A stretch of DNA of 41,777 nt from Sandaracinobacteroides sayramensis (lineage in GTDB: Bacteria; Pseudomonadota; Alphaproteobacteria; Sphingomonadales; Sphingomonadaceae). A program made the position numbers and the translations under genes. This document shows, one piece after another, positions 24,710-32,284 of this stretch. The stretch is from positions 3,436 to 45,212 of the forward strand of contig NZ_JAKLSQ010000005.1 of the NCBI RefSeq assembly GCF_022014495.1, read 5' to 3'. The stretch's first letter is position 1; each line of letters opens with the position of its first letter. A model generated the notes under the pieces. The model made no database searches, was not told the DNA's origin, and saw only the letters and a list, made by a program, of their open reading frames with translations.

Positions 24710-26248
24710 ATGGTCGCGCGGGTGGCGACGGTCGCCTATCTCGGGCTGGAGGCGCGTGCGGTGGACGTGCAGGTGCAATTGTCCTCCGGCCTCGTCAGCT
24801 TCGTGGTGGTCGGCCTGCCGGACAAGGCGGTGAAGGAAAGCCGCGACCGGGTGACGGCGGCCTTCGCGGCGCTCAACCTTTCGATGCCGGCGAAGAAGAT
24901 CACCGTCAATCTGGCGCCGGCCGATCTCGAAAAGGCCGGTTCCCATTACGATCTGCCGATCGCGCTCGGCCTGCTGGCGGCGATCGGCGTCGTCGATGCG
25001 GAAACGCTGGCGCATTATGTGGCGGTGGGCGAATTGTCGCTGGACGGGCGGGTCACCCCCTCCCCCGGCGTGCTGCTGGCCGCCATGCACGCCCGCTCGA
25101 AGGGCCTCGGCCTCATCTGCCCCGGCGCGCAGGGGCCGGAGGCCGCGTGGCTCGCCGCCGCCGACCATGGCATGGAGGTGGTCGCCGCCCCCGATCTCCA
25201 TGCCCTCGTCCAGCATCTGAAGGGCACGCAGCTTATCCCCCCGCCCGATCCGGCAAGATTGGAAGCCAAGGCCTTTTCCGGCCCGGATTTCGGCGATGTG
25301 AAGGGGCAGGAAACCCCCAAGCGCGCGCTGGAGATCGCGGCCGCCGGCGGGCACAATCTCGCCATGTGCGGCCCGCCGGGCGCCGGCAAGTCGATGATGG
25401 CGGCGGCGCTTCCCGGAATCCTGCCGCCGCTCGACACCGCGGAGGCGCTGGAAGTGGCGATGATCGCCTCGCTTGCGGCGCCGCTGGAAGGCGGGCGAAT
25501 CCCGCGCACCCGGCCTTTTCGCAGCCCGCACCACTCCGCTTCCATGGCGGCGCTGGTGGGCGGCGGCGCGCGGGCGCGGCCGGGCGAAGTCAGCCTCGCG
25601 CATCTGGGCGTGCTGTTTCTGGACGAGCTGCCGGAATTCCAGCGCGGCGCGCTCGACGCGCTGCGCCAGCCGCTGGAGCGCGGGCAGGTGGAAGTGGCCC
25701 GCGCCGCGCTCCACGTCACCTATCCGGCGCGGGTGCAGCTGATCGCCGCCATGAACCCCTGCCGCTGCGGGCATCTGGCGGATCCGGCGCTCGCCTGCTC
25801 CCGCGCGCCGCGCTGCGCCGCCGATTATCAGGCGAAGCTTTCCGGCCCGCTCCTGGATAGAATCGACATCTTCATCGACATCCAGGCGGTGAAGGCCAGC
25901 GACCTCGCCCTCCCCCCACCCACCGAGCGCAGCGCCGACGTGGCGAGGCGCGTCGCCCAAGCCCGGGCGCTGCAGACCGCCCGCTACGCCGGGACGCCCA
26001 CCCGCACCAATGCGGAGGCCGAAGGCAAATGGCTGGAAACGCCGGAGTTGCTCGAAGCGGAAGCCCGCCAGCTCCTCACCCGCGCCGCCGAGCGGCTGAA
26101 GCTCTCCGCCCGCGCCTGGGTGAGGATCCTCCGCGTCGCGCGCAGCATAGCCGATCTCGAAGGCGCCCCCGTCACCGCCCGCTCCCACATCGCCGAAGCG
26201 CTTAGCCTCCGGCGGCAAACGCCGGAAAGCCACAGCAAACCAACCTGA
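24710..26248 (+). CDS. comM: YifB/ComM family Mg-chelatase-like AAA+ ATPase
   Basis: The 512-residue protein has a Lon-protease-like fold at the N-terminus (about residues 15-170), a Mg-chelatase AAA+ core with Walker A GPPGAGKSMMA near residue 222 and Walker B LGVLFLDELPEF, and a C-terminal Mg-chelatase lid domain. The zinc-like CRCGH and C-RAPRC cluster near residue 345 is usual for the family. In naturally transformable bacteria ComM is a helicase that moves branch points during recombination of incoming DNA. The ATG at 24710 has GGGGG 7 bases upstream; a GTG at 24692 is a weaker alternative. It stands alone and is followed by repeat copy D. Confidence 0.93.
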   Translation: MVARVATVAYLGLEARAVDVQVQLSSGLVSFVVVGLPDKAVKESRDRVTAAFAALNLSMPAKKITVNLAPADLEKAGSHYDLPIALGLLAAIGVVDAETLAHYVAVGELSLDGRVTPSPGVLLAAMHARSKGLGLICPGAQGPEAAWLAAADHGMEVVAAPDLHALVQHLKGTQLIPPPDPARLEAKAFSGPDFGDVKGQETPKRALEIAAAGGHNLAMCGPPGAGKSMMAAALPGILPPLDTAEALEVAMIASLAAPLEGGRIPRTRPFRSPHHSASMAALVGGGARARPGEVSLAHLGVLFLDELPEFQRGALDALRQPLERGQVEVARAALHVTYPARVQLIAAMNPCRCGHLADPALACSRAPRCAADYQAKLSGPLLDRIDIFIDIQAVKASDLALPPPTERSADVARRVAQARALQTARYAGTPTRTNAEAEGKWLETPELLEAEARQLLTRAAERLKLSARAWVRILRVARSIADLEGAPVTARSHIAEALSLRRQTPESHSKPT

Positions 26249-26268
26249 TCCAACACCCAAGCATTTCC

Positions 26269-26356
26269 GTCACCCCGGGCTCGACCCGGGGTCCAGCTTT
26301 CACGCCTGCCCGACGCCGGAGAAAGAAAGCCAGCCCCGGGCCAAGCCCCGGGTGCC
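26269..26356. repeat. Intergenic inverted repeat, copy D
   Basis: The left half begins GTCACCCCGGGCTCGACCC with one base different from the family. The right half (AAAGCCAGCCCCGGGCCAAG, then CCCCGGGTGCC) is partly diverged. It lies 20 bases after the comM stop. Confidence 0.8.
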
Positions 26357-26443
26357 GGGAATGTCAGCCTGCCACCCTCTCGCCAGCCCGCCGGAATTCG
26401 GCTATTTTCCCCCATCCATGCCGTTGGCGAAAGGGGTCGCTTC

Positions 26444-26962
26444 TTGGGGCAGTTGGTGGAAAGGCTGTTGCCCTGGCTGCTGGCGGCGGTCGCCGGCCTC
26501 GTGCTGGCGATCGGCCTCCAGGGCTTCCGCGCCGAACGCCCCGCCCTTCAGGAAGCGCCCGCCGCCACCGCCGCCCTCATCACCGAAGTCGCCGACCCCG
26601 TCGCGGAGGTGGTGCTGTCCGATGGCGCGGTGCTGGTGCTGCGGCCCGGCGATATCAGCTACGACCTCGCCCGGGCGCTGAACGGCTTCGCCGACCTGCC
26701 GCTGAAGCTGGACGCCACCACGCTCGCGGCCTCTCCCCTTGCGGAAGCGGCGGACGCGAACCGCAGCTTCCTCGCGACGGTCGCGCTTCTGAAGGCGCAG
26801 CCGGCCGCCCGCATCCGGATCGAGGGCGAAAGCCAAGCCGCCGGCGAGCTGAAAGCCCGGCTGGAAAAGGCAGGGCTGGCCCCCGAACAGGTGGAACTCC
26901 CCCCGGCCGCCGAGCCACCGGCCCCCTTCGCGCCGCTGGCGCTCGTCCTCGTTTCCCGCTGA
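26444..26962 (+). CDS. Membrane-anchored protein resembling a worn OmpA-like domain
   Basis: The 172-residue product begins with a single hydrophobic helix (LLPWLLAAVAGLVLAIGLQ) that anchors it in the inner membrane, followed by about 140 periplasmic residues. The stretch from about residue 95, FLATVALLKAQPAARIRIEG, then a helix and GLAPEQVEL, follows the order of the OmpA/Pal peptidoglycan-binding domain. The GHTDxxG core that contacts peptidoglycan is missing, so binding is doubtful. The start is a TTG with AAGGGG 7 bases upstream; GTG at 26456 is an alternative. It precedes the DUF805 gene by 52 bases. The OmpA relation is inference from pattern only. Confidence 0.65.
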   Translation: MGQLVERLLPWLLAAVAGLVLAIGLQGFRAERPALQEAPAATAALITEVADPVAEVVLSDGAVLVLRPGDISYDLARALNGFADLPLKLDATTLAASPLAEAADANRSFLATVALLKAQPAARIRIEGESQAAGELKARLEKAGLAPEQVELPPAAEPPAPFAPLALVLVSR

Positions 26963-27014
26963 AAACCCCCTCGCAAAATCTCAAGCCGAGCGTTTCCAAA
27001 CAGGAAGGAACTGC

Positions 27015-27428
27015 ATGTCGCTGATGTTCGAACCGCTGCGCAAATACGCCACTTTCCGCGGCCGCGCCCGCCGCAAGGAATTCTGGCTGTGGCAATTGTT
27101 CCTGTTCCTGCTGTTCGTCGCGCTCTACGCTTGGCTGTTCGGCGCGCTCGGCGACCTGCAGGCGGCCACGCCCGAGGAGCTGGAGCAGATGGTCCGCGCC
27201 ACCCCCGCCGCCCGCCTGCCGCTGGCGGTGATCGGCCTCGTCGGCCTCGGCGTCCTGCTGCCCGGCCTCGCGGTGCAGGTGCGCCGGCTGCACGACAGCG
27301 GCAAGTCCGGCTGGTGGCTGCTTCTCGGCCTCACCGGGATCGGCGGGCTGGTGCTGCTGATCTTCTACCTGCTGGACGGCACCCCCGGCCGCAACCGCCA
27401 CGGGCCGGACCCGAAGGGCCGCGGATAG
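27015..27428 (+). CDS. DUF805 family inner-membrane protein
   Basis: This 137-residue protein has the DUF805 (YhaH-like) layout. It starts with FEPLRKYATFRGRARRKEFW, then hydrophobic helices at about residues 24-45, 70-90 and 98-118, and the family hallmark VRRLHDSGKSGWW between them, ending in DGTPGRNRHGPDP. AGGAAGGA lies 7 bases before the ATG. The family is widespread and its role is not known; it sits in the inner membrane. A strong hairpin follows its stop codon and serves mainly the gene on the other strand. Confidence 0.92.
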   Translation: MSLMFEPLRKYATFRGRARRKEFWLWQLFLFLLFVALYAWLFGALGDLQAATPEELEQMVRATPAARLPLAVIGLVGLGVLLPGLAVQVRRLHDSGKSGWWLLLGLTGIGGLVLLIFYLLDGTPGRNRHGPDPKGRG

Positions 27429-27429
27429 G

Positions 27430-27461
27430 AAAAAGGCGGGGCGGTGAAAAACCGCCCCGCC
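27430..27461 (-). terminator. Intrinsic terminator of the P450 gene
   Basis: A perfect 11-bp GC-rich stem (27435-27445 with 27451-27461) closes a 5-base loop. On the minus strand it is followed by TTTTT (27434-27430), the form of a Rho-independent terminator, 25 bases after the P450 stop. On the plus strand the stem may also stop the DUF805 transcript, but no T-run follows there. Confidence 0.8.
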
Positions 27462-27485
27462 CGCCCGAATGCGCGGAAGCCGGGA

Positions 27486-28733
27486 TCAACTCCGCGTCAT
27501 GACCACGGGAAGCCCGCGGAAGCCGTGCACGAACGAGGAATAGACGCGCACCGGCTCGCCCACGATCTCCACCCGCATCTGCCGCTTCTGCATTTCCTCC
27601 AGCAGGATTCCGATCTGCAGCTCGGCCAGCCGGGCGCCGACGCAGCGGTGGATTCCGAAGCCGAAGGCCAGGTGCCGCCGCGCATTCTCCCGCGTAGGGT
27701 CGAACACATCCGCGTCGGGGAACACCCCCTCGTCGCGGTTGGCCGACAGATACCACATCACCACCTTCTCGCCCGCGCGGATCAGCTTGCCGCCCACTTC
27801 GGAATCCTGCGTCGCGGTGCGCCGCATATGCGCAAGCGGCGTCTGCCAGCGGATCAGCTCGGAAACGCTGTTCGGAATCAGCGCCGGATCGGCCATCATC
27901 TTCGACCAGTTGTCGCGATAGAGATTCTGCACCATCGCCGAGCCGGTCATGGTGTTGCGCGTGGTGTCGTTGCCGCCCACGATCAGCAGCACCAGATTGC
28001 CCAGATACTCCTGCGGCGTCATGTTCTTCGTCGCTTCGGAGTGGATCATCATCGAGATCAGGTCGGGGCGCGGATCCTTGTTGGCCCGCTCGTTCCACAG
28101 CCTGGTGAAATAGCCGACCATCTCGTAGAGCACTTCCCAGCGCTCCCGGTTCTTCTCATCGTCCTCGATCGCCTCGAAGTCGGTCGCCGTATCCGACCAT
28201 TTGGTCAGCAGCCGCCGGTCCTCCCAGGGGAAGTCGAACAGGATGGCGAGCATCCCCGTCGTCAGTTCGATCGAGACCCTGTCCACCCAGTCGAAGGTCT
28301 CGCCCACCGGCAGACTGTCCAGAAGCTCGGCGGTGCGGCGGCGGATGTCGCCCGACTGCCGCAGCATTTCCGCCGGCGTGAAGGCCGGGGCCACGGTGCG
28401 GCGCTGGCCGGTGTGCTCGGGCCGGTCCATGGCGATGAACATCGGCATGTTGGGCTCGTCGGCGCGGCTTTCCTGCCGGTCGGCGATGGTGATCCCGCCC
28501 CGCTCCCAACTGGAGGAGAAGATGTCGGGCCGCCCCTCTATCTCCATGATATGCTGGTGGGAAACGATGTTCCAATAAGGCCCGTACATCGATTCCGGGC
28601 AATAGTGCAGCGGTCCGGCCGCCCGCATTTCCGCGAAATAGGGCAATATGTGGCGATAGTCGGTCCACAGATGCGGGTTGCCGATATCCAGAACTTCCAG
28701 CGGAAGCTCCGCCGGGCGTGCAAGCGTGGCCAT
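27486..28733 (-). CDS. Cytochrome P450
   Basis: This 415-residue soluble bacterial P450 has the haem-binding loop FGFGIHRCVGARLAE with the axial ligand Cys364. The oxygen-activating I-helix is LLIVGGNDTTRN and the K-helix pair is SELIRW. MFIAMDRPEHTGQRR is the C-helix region. It would insert oxygen into an organic substrate using electrons from a ferredoxin and a reductase, neither of which is encoded in this window. The substrate cannot be told; terpenoid, fatty acid and xenobiotic oxidation are all possible for this class. The ATG at 28733 has GAGGAAA just upstream. The gene has its own promoter and terminator, so it is a single-gene unit. Confidence 0.95.
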   Translation of the reverse strand: MATLARPAELPLEVLDIGNPHLWTDYRHILPYFAEMRAAGPLHYCPESMYGPYWNIVSHQHIMEIEGRPDIFSSSWERGGITIADRQESRADEPNMPMFIAMDRPEHTGQRRTVAPAFTPAEMLRQSGDIRRRTAELLDSLPVGETFDWVDRVSIELTTGMLAILFDFPWEDRRLLTKWSDTATDFEAIEDDEKNRERWEVLYEMVGYFTRLWNERANKDPRPDLISMMIHSEATKNMTPQEYLGNLVLLIVGGNDTTRNTMTGSAMVQNLYRDNWSKMMADPALIPNSVSELIRWQTPLAHMRRTATQDSEVGGKLIRAGEKVVMWYLSANRDEGVFPDADVFDPTRENARRHLAFGFGIHRCVGARLAELQIGILLEEMQKRQMRVEIVGEPVRVYSSFVHGFRGLPVVMTRS

Positions 28734-28761
28734 TTTCCTCACTCCCTTTTTTATGGAAGCG

Positions 28762-28789
28762 AGCCTAACCCAGTCACAACGGCTGTCAA
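28762..28789 (-). promoter_or_regulatory. Promoter of the P450 gene
   Basis: On the minus strand a perfect TTGACA (28789-28784) is followed by a 16-base spacer and TAGGCT (28767-28762), which keeps the key T, A and final T of a -10 box. Transcription would start near 28755, about 22 bases before the start codon. Confidence 0.5.
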
Positions 28790-28793
28790 GAGA

Positions 28794-28814
28794 TTGCGGA
28801 GTTAAGCTCCGCAA
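28794..28814. promoter_or_regulatory. Perfect dyad upstream of the P450 promoter
   Basis: TTGCGGAG (28794-28801) pairs with CTCCGCAA (28807-28814) around TTAAG. It lies 5 bases upstream of the P450 -35 box and 25 bases after the symporter stop. It could be a weak terminator for the symporter gene, although no T-run follows, or an operator for the P450 gene. Confidence 0.45.
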
Positions 28815-28839
28815 AATGAGGAGCCGCCGCGGGGAACCG

Positions 28840-30069
28840 TCAGCCCGGCTTTTTCTTCTCCCACTCGGCGACCACGGCCGTCGCCACCGCATTGCCCACC
28901 ACGTTCGTGGCCGAGCGGCCCATGTCCAGGAAATGGTCGACCGCCAGGATCAGGATCAGCCCCGCTTCCGGGATGTTGAACTGGCCGAGCGTCGCGGCGA
29001 TCACCACCAGGCTGGCGCGCGGCACGCCGGCCATGCCCTTCGACGTCACCATCAGGATCAGCAGCATGCTGATTTCCTGCACCACGCTCAGCTCGATTCC
29101 ATAGGCTTGGGCGATGAAGATGGTGGCAAACGCGCAATACATCATCGAGCCGTCGAGGTTGAAGCTGTAGCCCAGCGGCAGCACGAAGCTGGCGATTCGC
29201 GGCGGCACGCCGAATCGCTCCAGCGCTTCCAGCGTGCGGGGATAGGCGGCTTCGGAACTGGCGGTGGTGAAGGCCAGCACCAGCGGATCGCGGATTTCCA
29301 CCGCCAGCCGGCCGGCGTTCCGCATGCCGATCACCAGCCCGCCGGCGAACAGGATGGCCAGCATCAGCAGCAGCAGCGCCACATAGAAGCCGCCCATGAA
29401 GGCGCCATAGGTGACGAGCACGCCCAGCCCGCGCTCGGCGATGGTGGCGGTGACGGCGGCGAACACGGCGAGCGGCGCGAAGCGCATCACGAAGCCGGTG
29501 ACGATCAGCATCAACTGCATCAGCGCCTCGGCGCCCTTCAGGATCGGCTCGCCCTTCTCGCCCATCTTCGCCAGCGCGATCCCGGCGAAGACCGAGAAGA
29601 CGACGATCTGCAATATCTCGTTCGTCGAAAGCGCTTCGAAGATGGAGCGCGGCACCAGATGCGTGACGAACTTCTTCAGGTCGAAGGCGGCGGTGGAAAT
29701 GCCGCTTTCGGCCGTCGCCGGCGGCAGCGGCAGGTCCAGCCCGACGCCCGGCTGCAGCAGGTTGACGGCGAAGATGCCGATGGTGATGGAAACGAAGGAG
29801 GCCGCCACGAACCAGCCCACCGCCCGCCCGCCGATGCGGCCGAGCGCGGCGGCGTCGCCGCCCATATGGCCGATTCCCGAAATCAGCGCCGCCAGCACCA
29901 GCGGCGCGATGATCATCTTGATCAGCCGCAGGAACAGGTCGGTGACGATCCCCAGATAATAGACGCTGTCCTTCACCAGCTCGGGCGAACCCATGGTGTT
30001 GATGAGGAATCCCGCGACCAGTCCCAGCACGAGCGCGCCGAGAATCCACCAGGTGAGTGTTTTTCCCAT
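28840..30069 (-). CDS. Dicarboxylate/amino acid:cation symporter (DAACS family)
   Basis: This 409-residue inner-membrane protein has eight helices and two re-entrant loops. The family marks are FTTASSEAAYP (serine-rich hairpin 1), GYSFNLDGSMMY, KGMAGVPRASLVV and DHFLDMGRSATNVVGN, the substrate-binding helix 8. Members (GltP, GltT, DctA) bring in glutamate, aspartate or C4-dicarboxylates with protons or sodium. Which one is used here cannot be decided by eye; the tail DMGRSATNVVGN, where arginine sits at the side-chain position, suits acidic substrates. It is upstream of the P450 gene on the same strand, but a separate promoter there argues against one transcript. Confidence 0.93.
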   Translation of the reverse strand: MGKTLTWWILGALVLGLVAGFLINTMGSPELVKDSVYYLGIVTDLFLRLIKMIIAPLVLAALISGIGHMGGDAAALGRIGGRAVGWFVAASFVSITIGIFAVNLLQPGVGLDLPLPPATAESGISTAAFDLKKFVTHLVPRSIFEALSTNEILQIVVFSVFAGIALAKMGEKGEPILKGAEALMQLMLIVTGFVMRFAPLAVFAAVTATIAERGLGVLVTYGAFMGGFYVALLLLMLAILFAGGLVIGMRNAGRLAVEIRDPLVLAFTTASSEAAYPRTLEALERFGVPPRIASFVLPLGYSFNLDGSMMYCAFATIFIAQAYGIELSVVQEISMLLILMVTSKGMAGVPRASLVVIAATLGQFNIPEAGLILILAVDHFLDMGRSATNVVGNAVATAVVAEWEKKKPG

Positions 30070-30185
30070 GGCCCAGCCCTGCCAGCTTGCCGGGAAGCGG
30101 GCAAGGGCGCTTAGCTATGGGAACGGTTCGGCTTGCGTTGGTGGCGAGCCATTTCGCCAATAGCCACTGCCCTTTGCCAATTCCC

Positions 30186-30274
30186 GTCACCCCGGGCTTG
30201 ACCCGGGGTCCGGCTTTTTTCACGTCGAGACAGCGCAGGTGGAAAGCTGGACCCCGGGTCAAGCCCGGGGTGAC
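30186..30274. repeat. Intergenic inverted repeat, copy E
   Basis: Both halves are nearly intact: GTCACCCCGGGCTTGACCC on the left, and GCTGGACCCCGGGTCAAGC ending GGGGTGAC on the right, with about 25 bases between. It is the most symmetrical copy in the window. Confidence 0.85.
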
Positions 30275-30333
30275 GGAATACTCGAACTGGCCCGTCAGCC
30301 GGATTTCAGAATAGTGAGACAAACCATATTGGT

Positions 30334-30349
30334 TGTTCCACGTGGAACA
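30334..30349. promoter_or_regulatory. parS-like chromosome partition site
   Basis: TGTTCCACGTGGAACA is a perfect 16-bp palindrome, extended by one pair to TTG...CAA (30333-30350). It differs from the classic ParB-binding site TGTTTCACGTGAAACA at two symmetrical positions, and variants with CC/GG there are known from pseudomonads. It lies in a non-coding, AT-rich gap. parS sites normally cluster within the origin-proximal part of the chromosome. Confidence 0.7.
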
Positions 30350-30412
30350 ATCCAACAATATTGGCATTATTCACTGTTGCCACAATGGGTTGCGGCGAAC
30401 GCCCGTTCGGTT

Positions 30413-32248
30413 TCAGCCCCGATTGGCGGCCTCGGCCACGATCAGCCGCGCTTCGGACGAGTGCCCCACCGCCACCAGCGCGGCGGCGATCCGGCGCAGA
30501 TAGTCGGGCGGCACTTCCGCCCAGCTTCCGCGCAGCGCCGTCGCCGTCAGCACCATCACTTCGCCGGTGCGCCGCGCCGCCACGGCGCGGTCGAGCGCGC
30601 GGGTCCAGTCATTCTCGACCGGCGCCACATTCTCGCCGACATCGCCGCGCCCCAGCCCCTTCAGGCCGGCGGCCAGCAATTGCGCGCGGTGCGCCGGCAC
30701 GGTTCCGGCCCAGCTCCTGTAGAGCCCGGCTTCCACCGGCACGCCGCCGGCCACAGCGACCAGCTGCGCCCAGAGGGCGGCGCGCACCGCCTCGTCCGCG
30801 CCTTCGGCCGCCCGCCACCATTGCCCGGCGCGCTCGGCGATGCCGGCCGACACCAGGCTGGCGGCGATCGCCGGCGCTTCCGGCGCCAGCCCGCTGCTGA
30901 CCGGCAGCCGCGCGGCGGCCGGCGCCGTCGCCACCTGCCAGCCATAATGCTCCAACGTGCCCGGCTTCGCCCGGCCCCAGAGCGCCTTCAGCGCCGCCAC
31001 CCGGTCCGACACGTCGGCCGCCACATTGGCGGCGCGCAGCCGGCCGCCGGCGCTGTCGCTCGCCTCGCCCGGATCGAGCGTCGCCACCATGGCGTTGAAG
31101 ATGCGGTTGATCTCGGCGCTGCTGATCGCGCCGATGGCGGCGGCGATCGGCGCGTTCGCCGCGCGATTGGCGATCGGCTGGCCGGGCAGGCGCACCAGCC
31201 AGGCGCGTTGCGCCGGAGTCGCCGTCGCCAGCATGTCGGCTGGAATCTCCAGCCCGGCGGCGCTGGAAAGCCCCAGCCGCCAGGCGTTGAGGCCCTTCAC
31301 CTCGCTCCATTCCGGGTTGGCGCCGCGCCGGCCGCCGCCGGTAGCCGACGCCACCCGCTCGGCCAGGCCCACGTCGAAAGCGGCGATCTCGTCGCCGCGG
31401 CGGAGCCCGTCGAACAGCGCGGCGGCGCCGATGTCGTCGCCCAGGATGGACAGGCACATGGCGTCCGCCAGCACCCAGGTGGGCGATTGCGTCAGCCCGC
31501 GCGCGGTCGGCGACAGCGGGCAGAGCGCCATCGGATCGGTCGCCTCCAGCGCCGATTGCAGCGCCGCGGCGTAGAGGTTGCCGGTGTAGCGGTCGATGGC
31601 GATGCGCGAGACGAGGCGGTGGGCGTCGGCGCCGGAGCCCATCGCCTGCAAGGCGAGCGCCCGGCTCGCCAGCCAGTCGGCCGGGTTCAGCGGCGCCGGC
31701 GCGTCGGCGACGCTCAGCAGCGCGCGCTGCAGCATGATCTGCGCCCAGCGGCTGGCGAGCGGCCCGTCCAGCCGGCCGAGCAGCTTGGAAAGGAAGCGGG
31801 CGTCGGCGCCGGCGAAGATATGGGCCGGGTAGCCGCCGCTCAGGGGAATCAGCAGGCCGGCCCGGTCCGGCAGCATGGTGGGGCCGGCGAGCTCGGCCAG
31901 CGGATCCTTCTTTTCCGGCTCGGGCGGGGCGATCGGCTCGACCGGCACCGGCGGGCCGGCCGTGGGGGCGAATCCGCCGCCCAGGCCCACGCCCTCGCCC
32001 AATGGCGTCGGCGCCGGCTCCGCCATGCCGGGGGCGACGGGCGGCGGGGTATCGAAATCGTCCGGCAGCAGCACCTTGGGCGCGCCGCCCGACGGCGGCG
32101 CGGCCGCAGGCGCCTGCTCCTGCGCCAGCAGGGGGGCGCTTGCCACGCCCGCCGCCAGCAGCGCGGCGATCAGCCGGAACGGCGCCCGCCCATGCACGGG
32201 CCGCCTGTGCGCGGGCAGGTCGGGCGGGACAATTGCGTGAAAGGCCAT
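30413..32248 (-). CDS. Secreted alanine-rich protein of unknown function
   Basis: The 611-residue product is not recognised as a named family. A signal peptide is clear (FRLIAALLAAGVASAPLLAQ, about residues 24-43). A proline-rich, disordered stretch follows to about residue 115 (PPPVAPGMAEPAPTPLGEG). The remaining 490 residues look all-helical, rich in alanine and leucine in short helix pairs (for example ASRWAQIMLQRALLSV), reminiscent of solenoid repeats such as TPR or Sel1 but without a readable consensus. It is probably periplasmic. Its ATG is only 21 bases from the divergent aroK start. Frame continuing past 32248 lies antisense to aroK and is not real. Confidence 0.8.
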   Translation of the reverse strand: MAFHAIVPPDLPAHRRPVHGRAPFRLIAALLAAGVASAPLLAQEQAPAAAPPSGGAPKVLLPDDFDTPPPVAPGMAEPAPTPLGEGVGLGGGFAPTAGPPVPVEPIAPPEPEKKDPLAELAGPTMLPDRAGLLIPLSGGYPAHIFAGADARFLSKLLGRLDGPLASRWAQIMLQRALLSVADAPAPLNPADWLASRALALQAMGSGADAHRLVSRIAIDRYTGNLYAAALQSALEATDPMALCPLSPTARGLTQSPTWVLADAMCLSILGDDIGAAALFDGLRRGDEIAAFDVGLAERVASATGGGRRGANPEWSEVKGLNAWRLGLSSAAGLEIPADMLATATPAQRAWLVRLPGQPIANRAANAPIAAAIGAISSAEINRIFNAMVATLDPGEASDSAGGRLRAANVAADVSDRVAALKALWGRAKPGTLEHYGWQVATAPAAARLPVSSGLAPEAPAIAASLVSAGIAERAGQWWRAAEGADEAVRAALWAQLVAVAGGVPVEAGLYRSWAGTVPAHRAQLLAAGLKGLGRGDVGENVAPVENDWTRALDRAVAARRTGEVMVLTATALRGSWAEVPPDYLRRIAAALVAVGHSSEARLIVAEAANRG

Positions 32249-32284
32249 GCCGCCCCTATAGCGGCGGGCGTGAAGCCTGTGGAA
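32233..32284. promoter_or_regulatory. Candidate shared bidirectional promoter, aroK and the secreted unknown
   Basis: The 21 bases between the two start codons contain CTATAG (32256-32261), which is self-complementary. On the plus strand TATAGC (32257-32262) lies 7 bases before the aroK GTG, with TTGCGT (32233-32238) 18 bases upstream. On the minus strand TATAGG (32260-32255) lies 6 bases before the ATG, with TTCCAC (32284-32279) 18 bases upstream. Both messages would then begin at or next to the start codon. Confidence 0.45.

Larger units (their letters stand above)
30070..30412. other. Gene-free gap holding repeat copy E and a parS-like site
   Basis: These 343 bases contain no convincing gene. 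Bases 30070-30185 show nothing clear apart from the start region of the symporter. Repeat copy E follows at 30186-30274. The stretch 30300-30385 is AT-rich and contains the 16-bp palindrome and a pair of ATATTGG direct repeats (30326-30332 and 30358-30364) on either side of it. Confidence 0.7.

Noticed and set aside
30239-32269. A possible 670-codon N-terminal extension of shikimate kinase
   Set aside because: The frame upstream of 32270 runs antisense to the secreted protein gene and through repeat copy E, and the kinase family starts near residue 40 of the chosen product.
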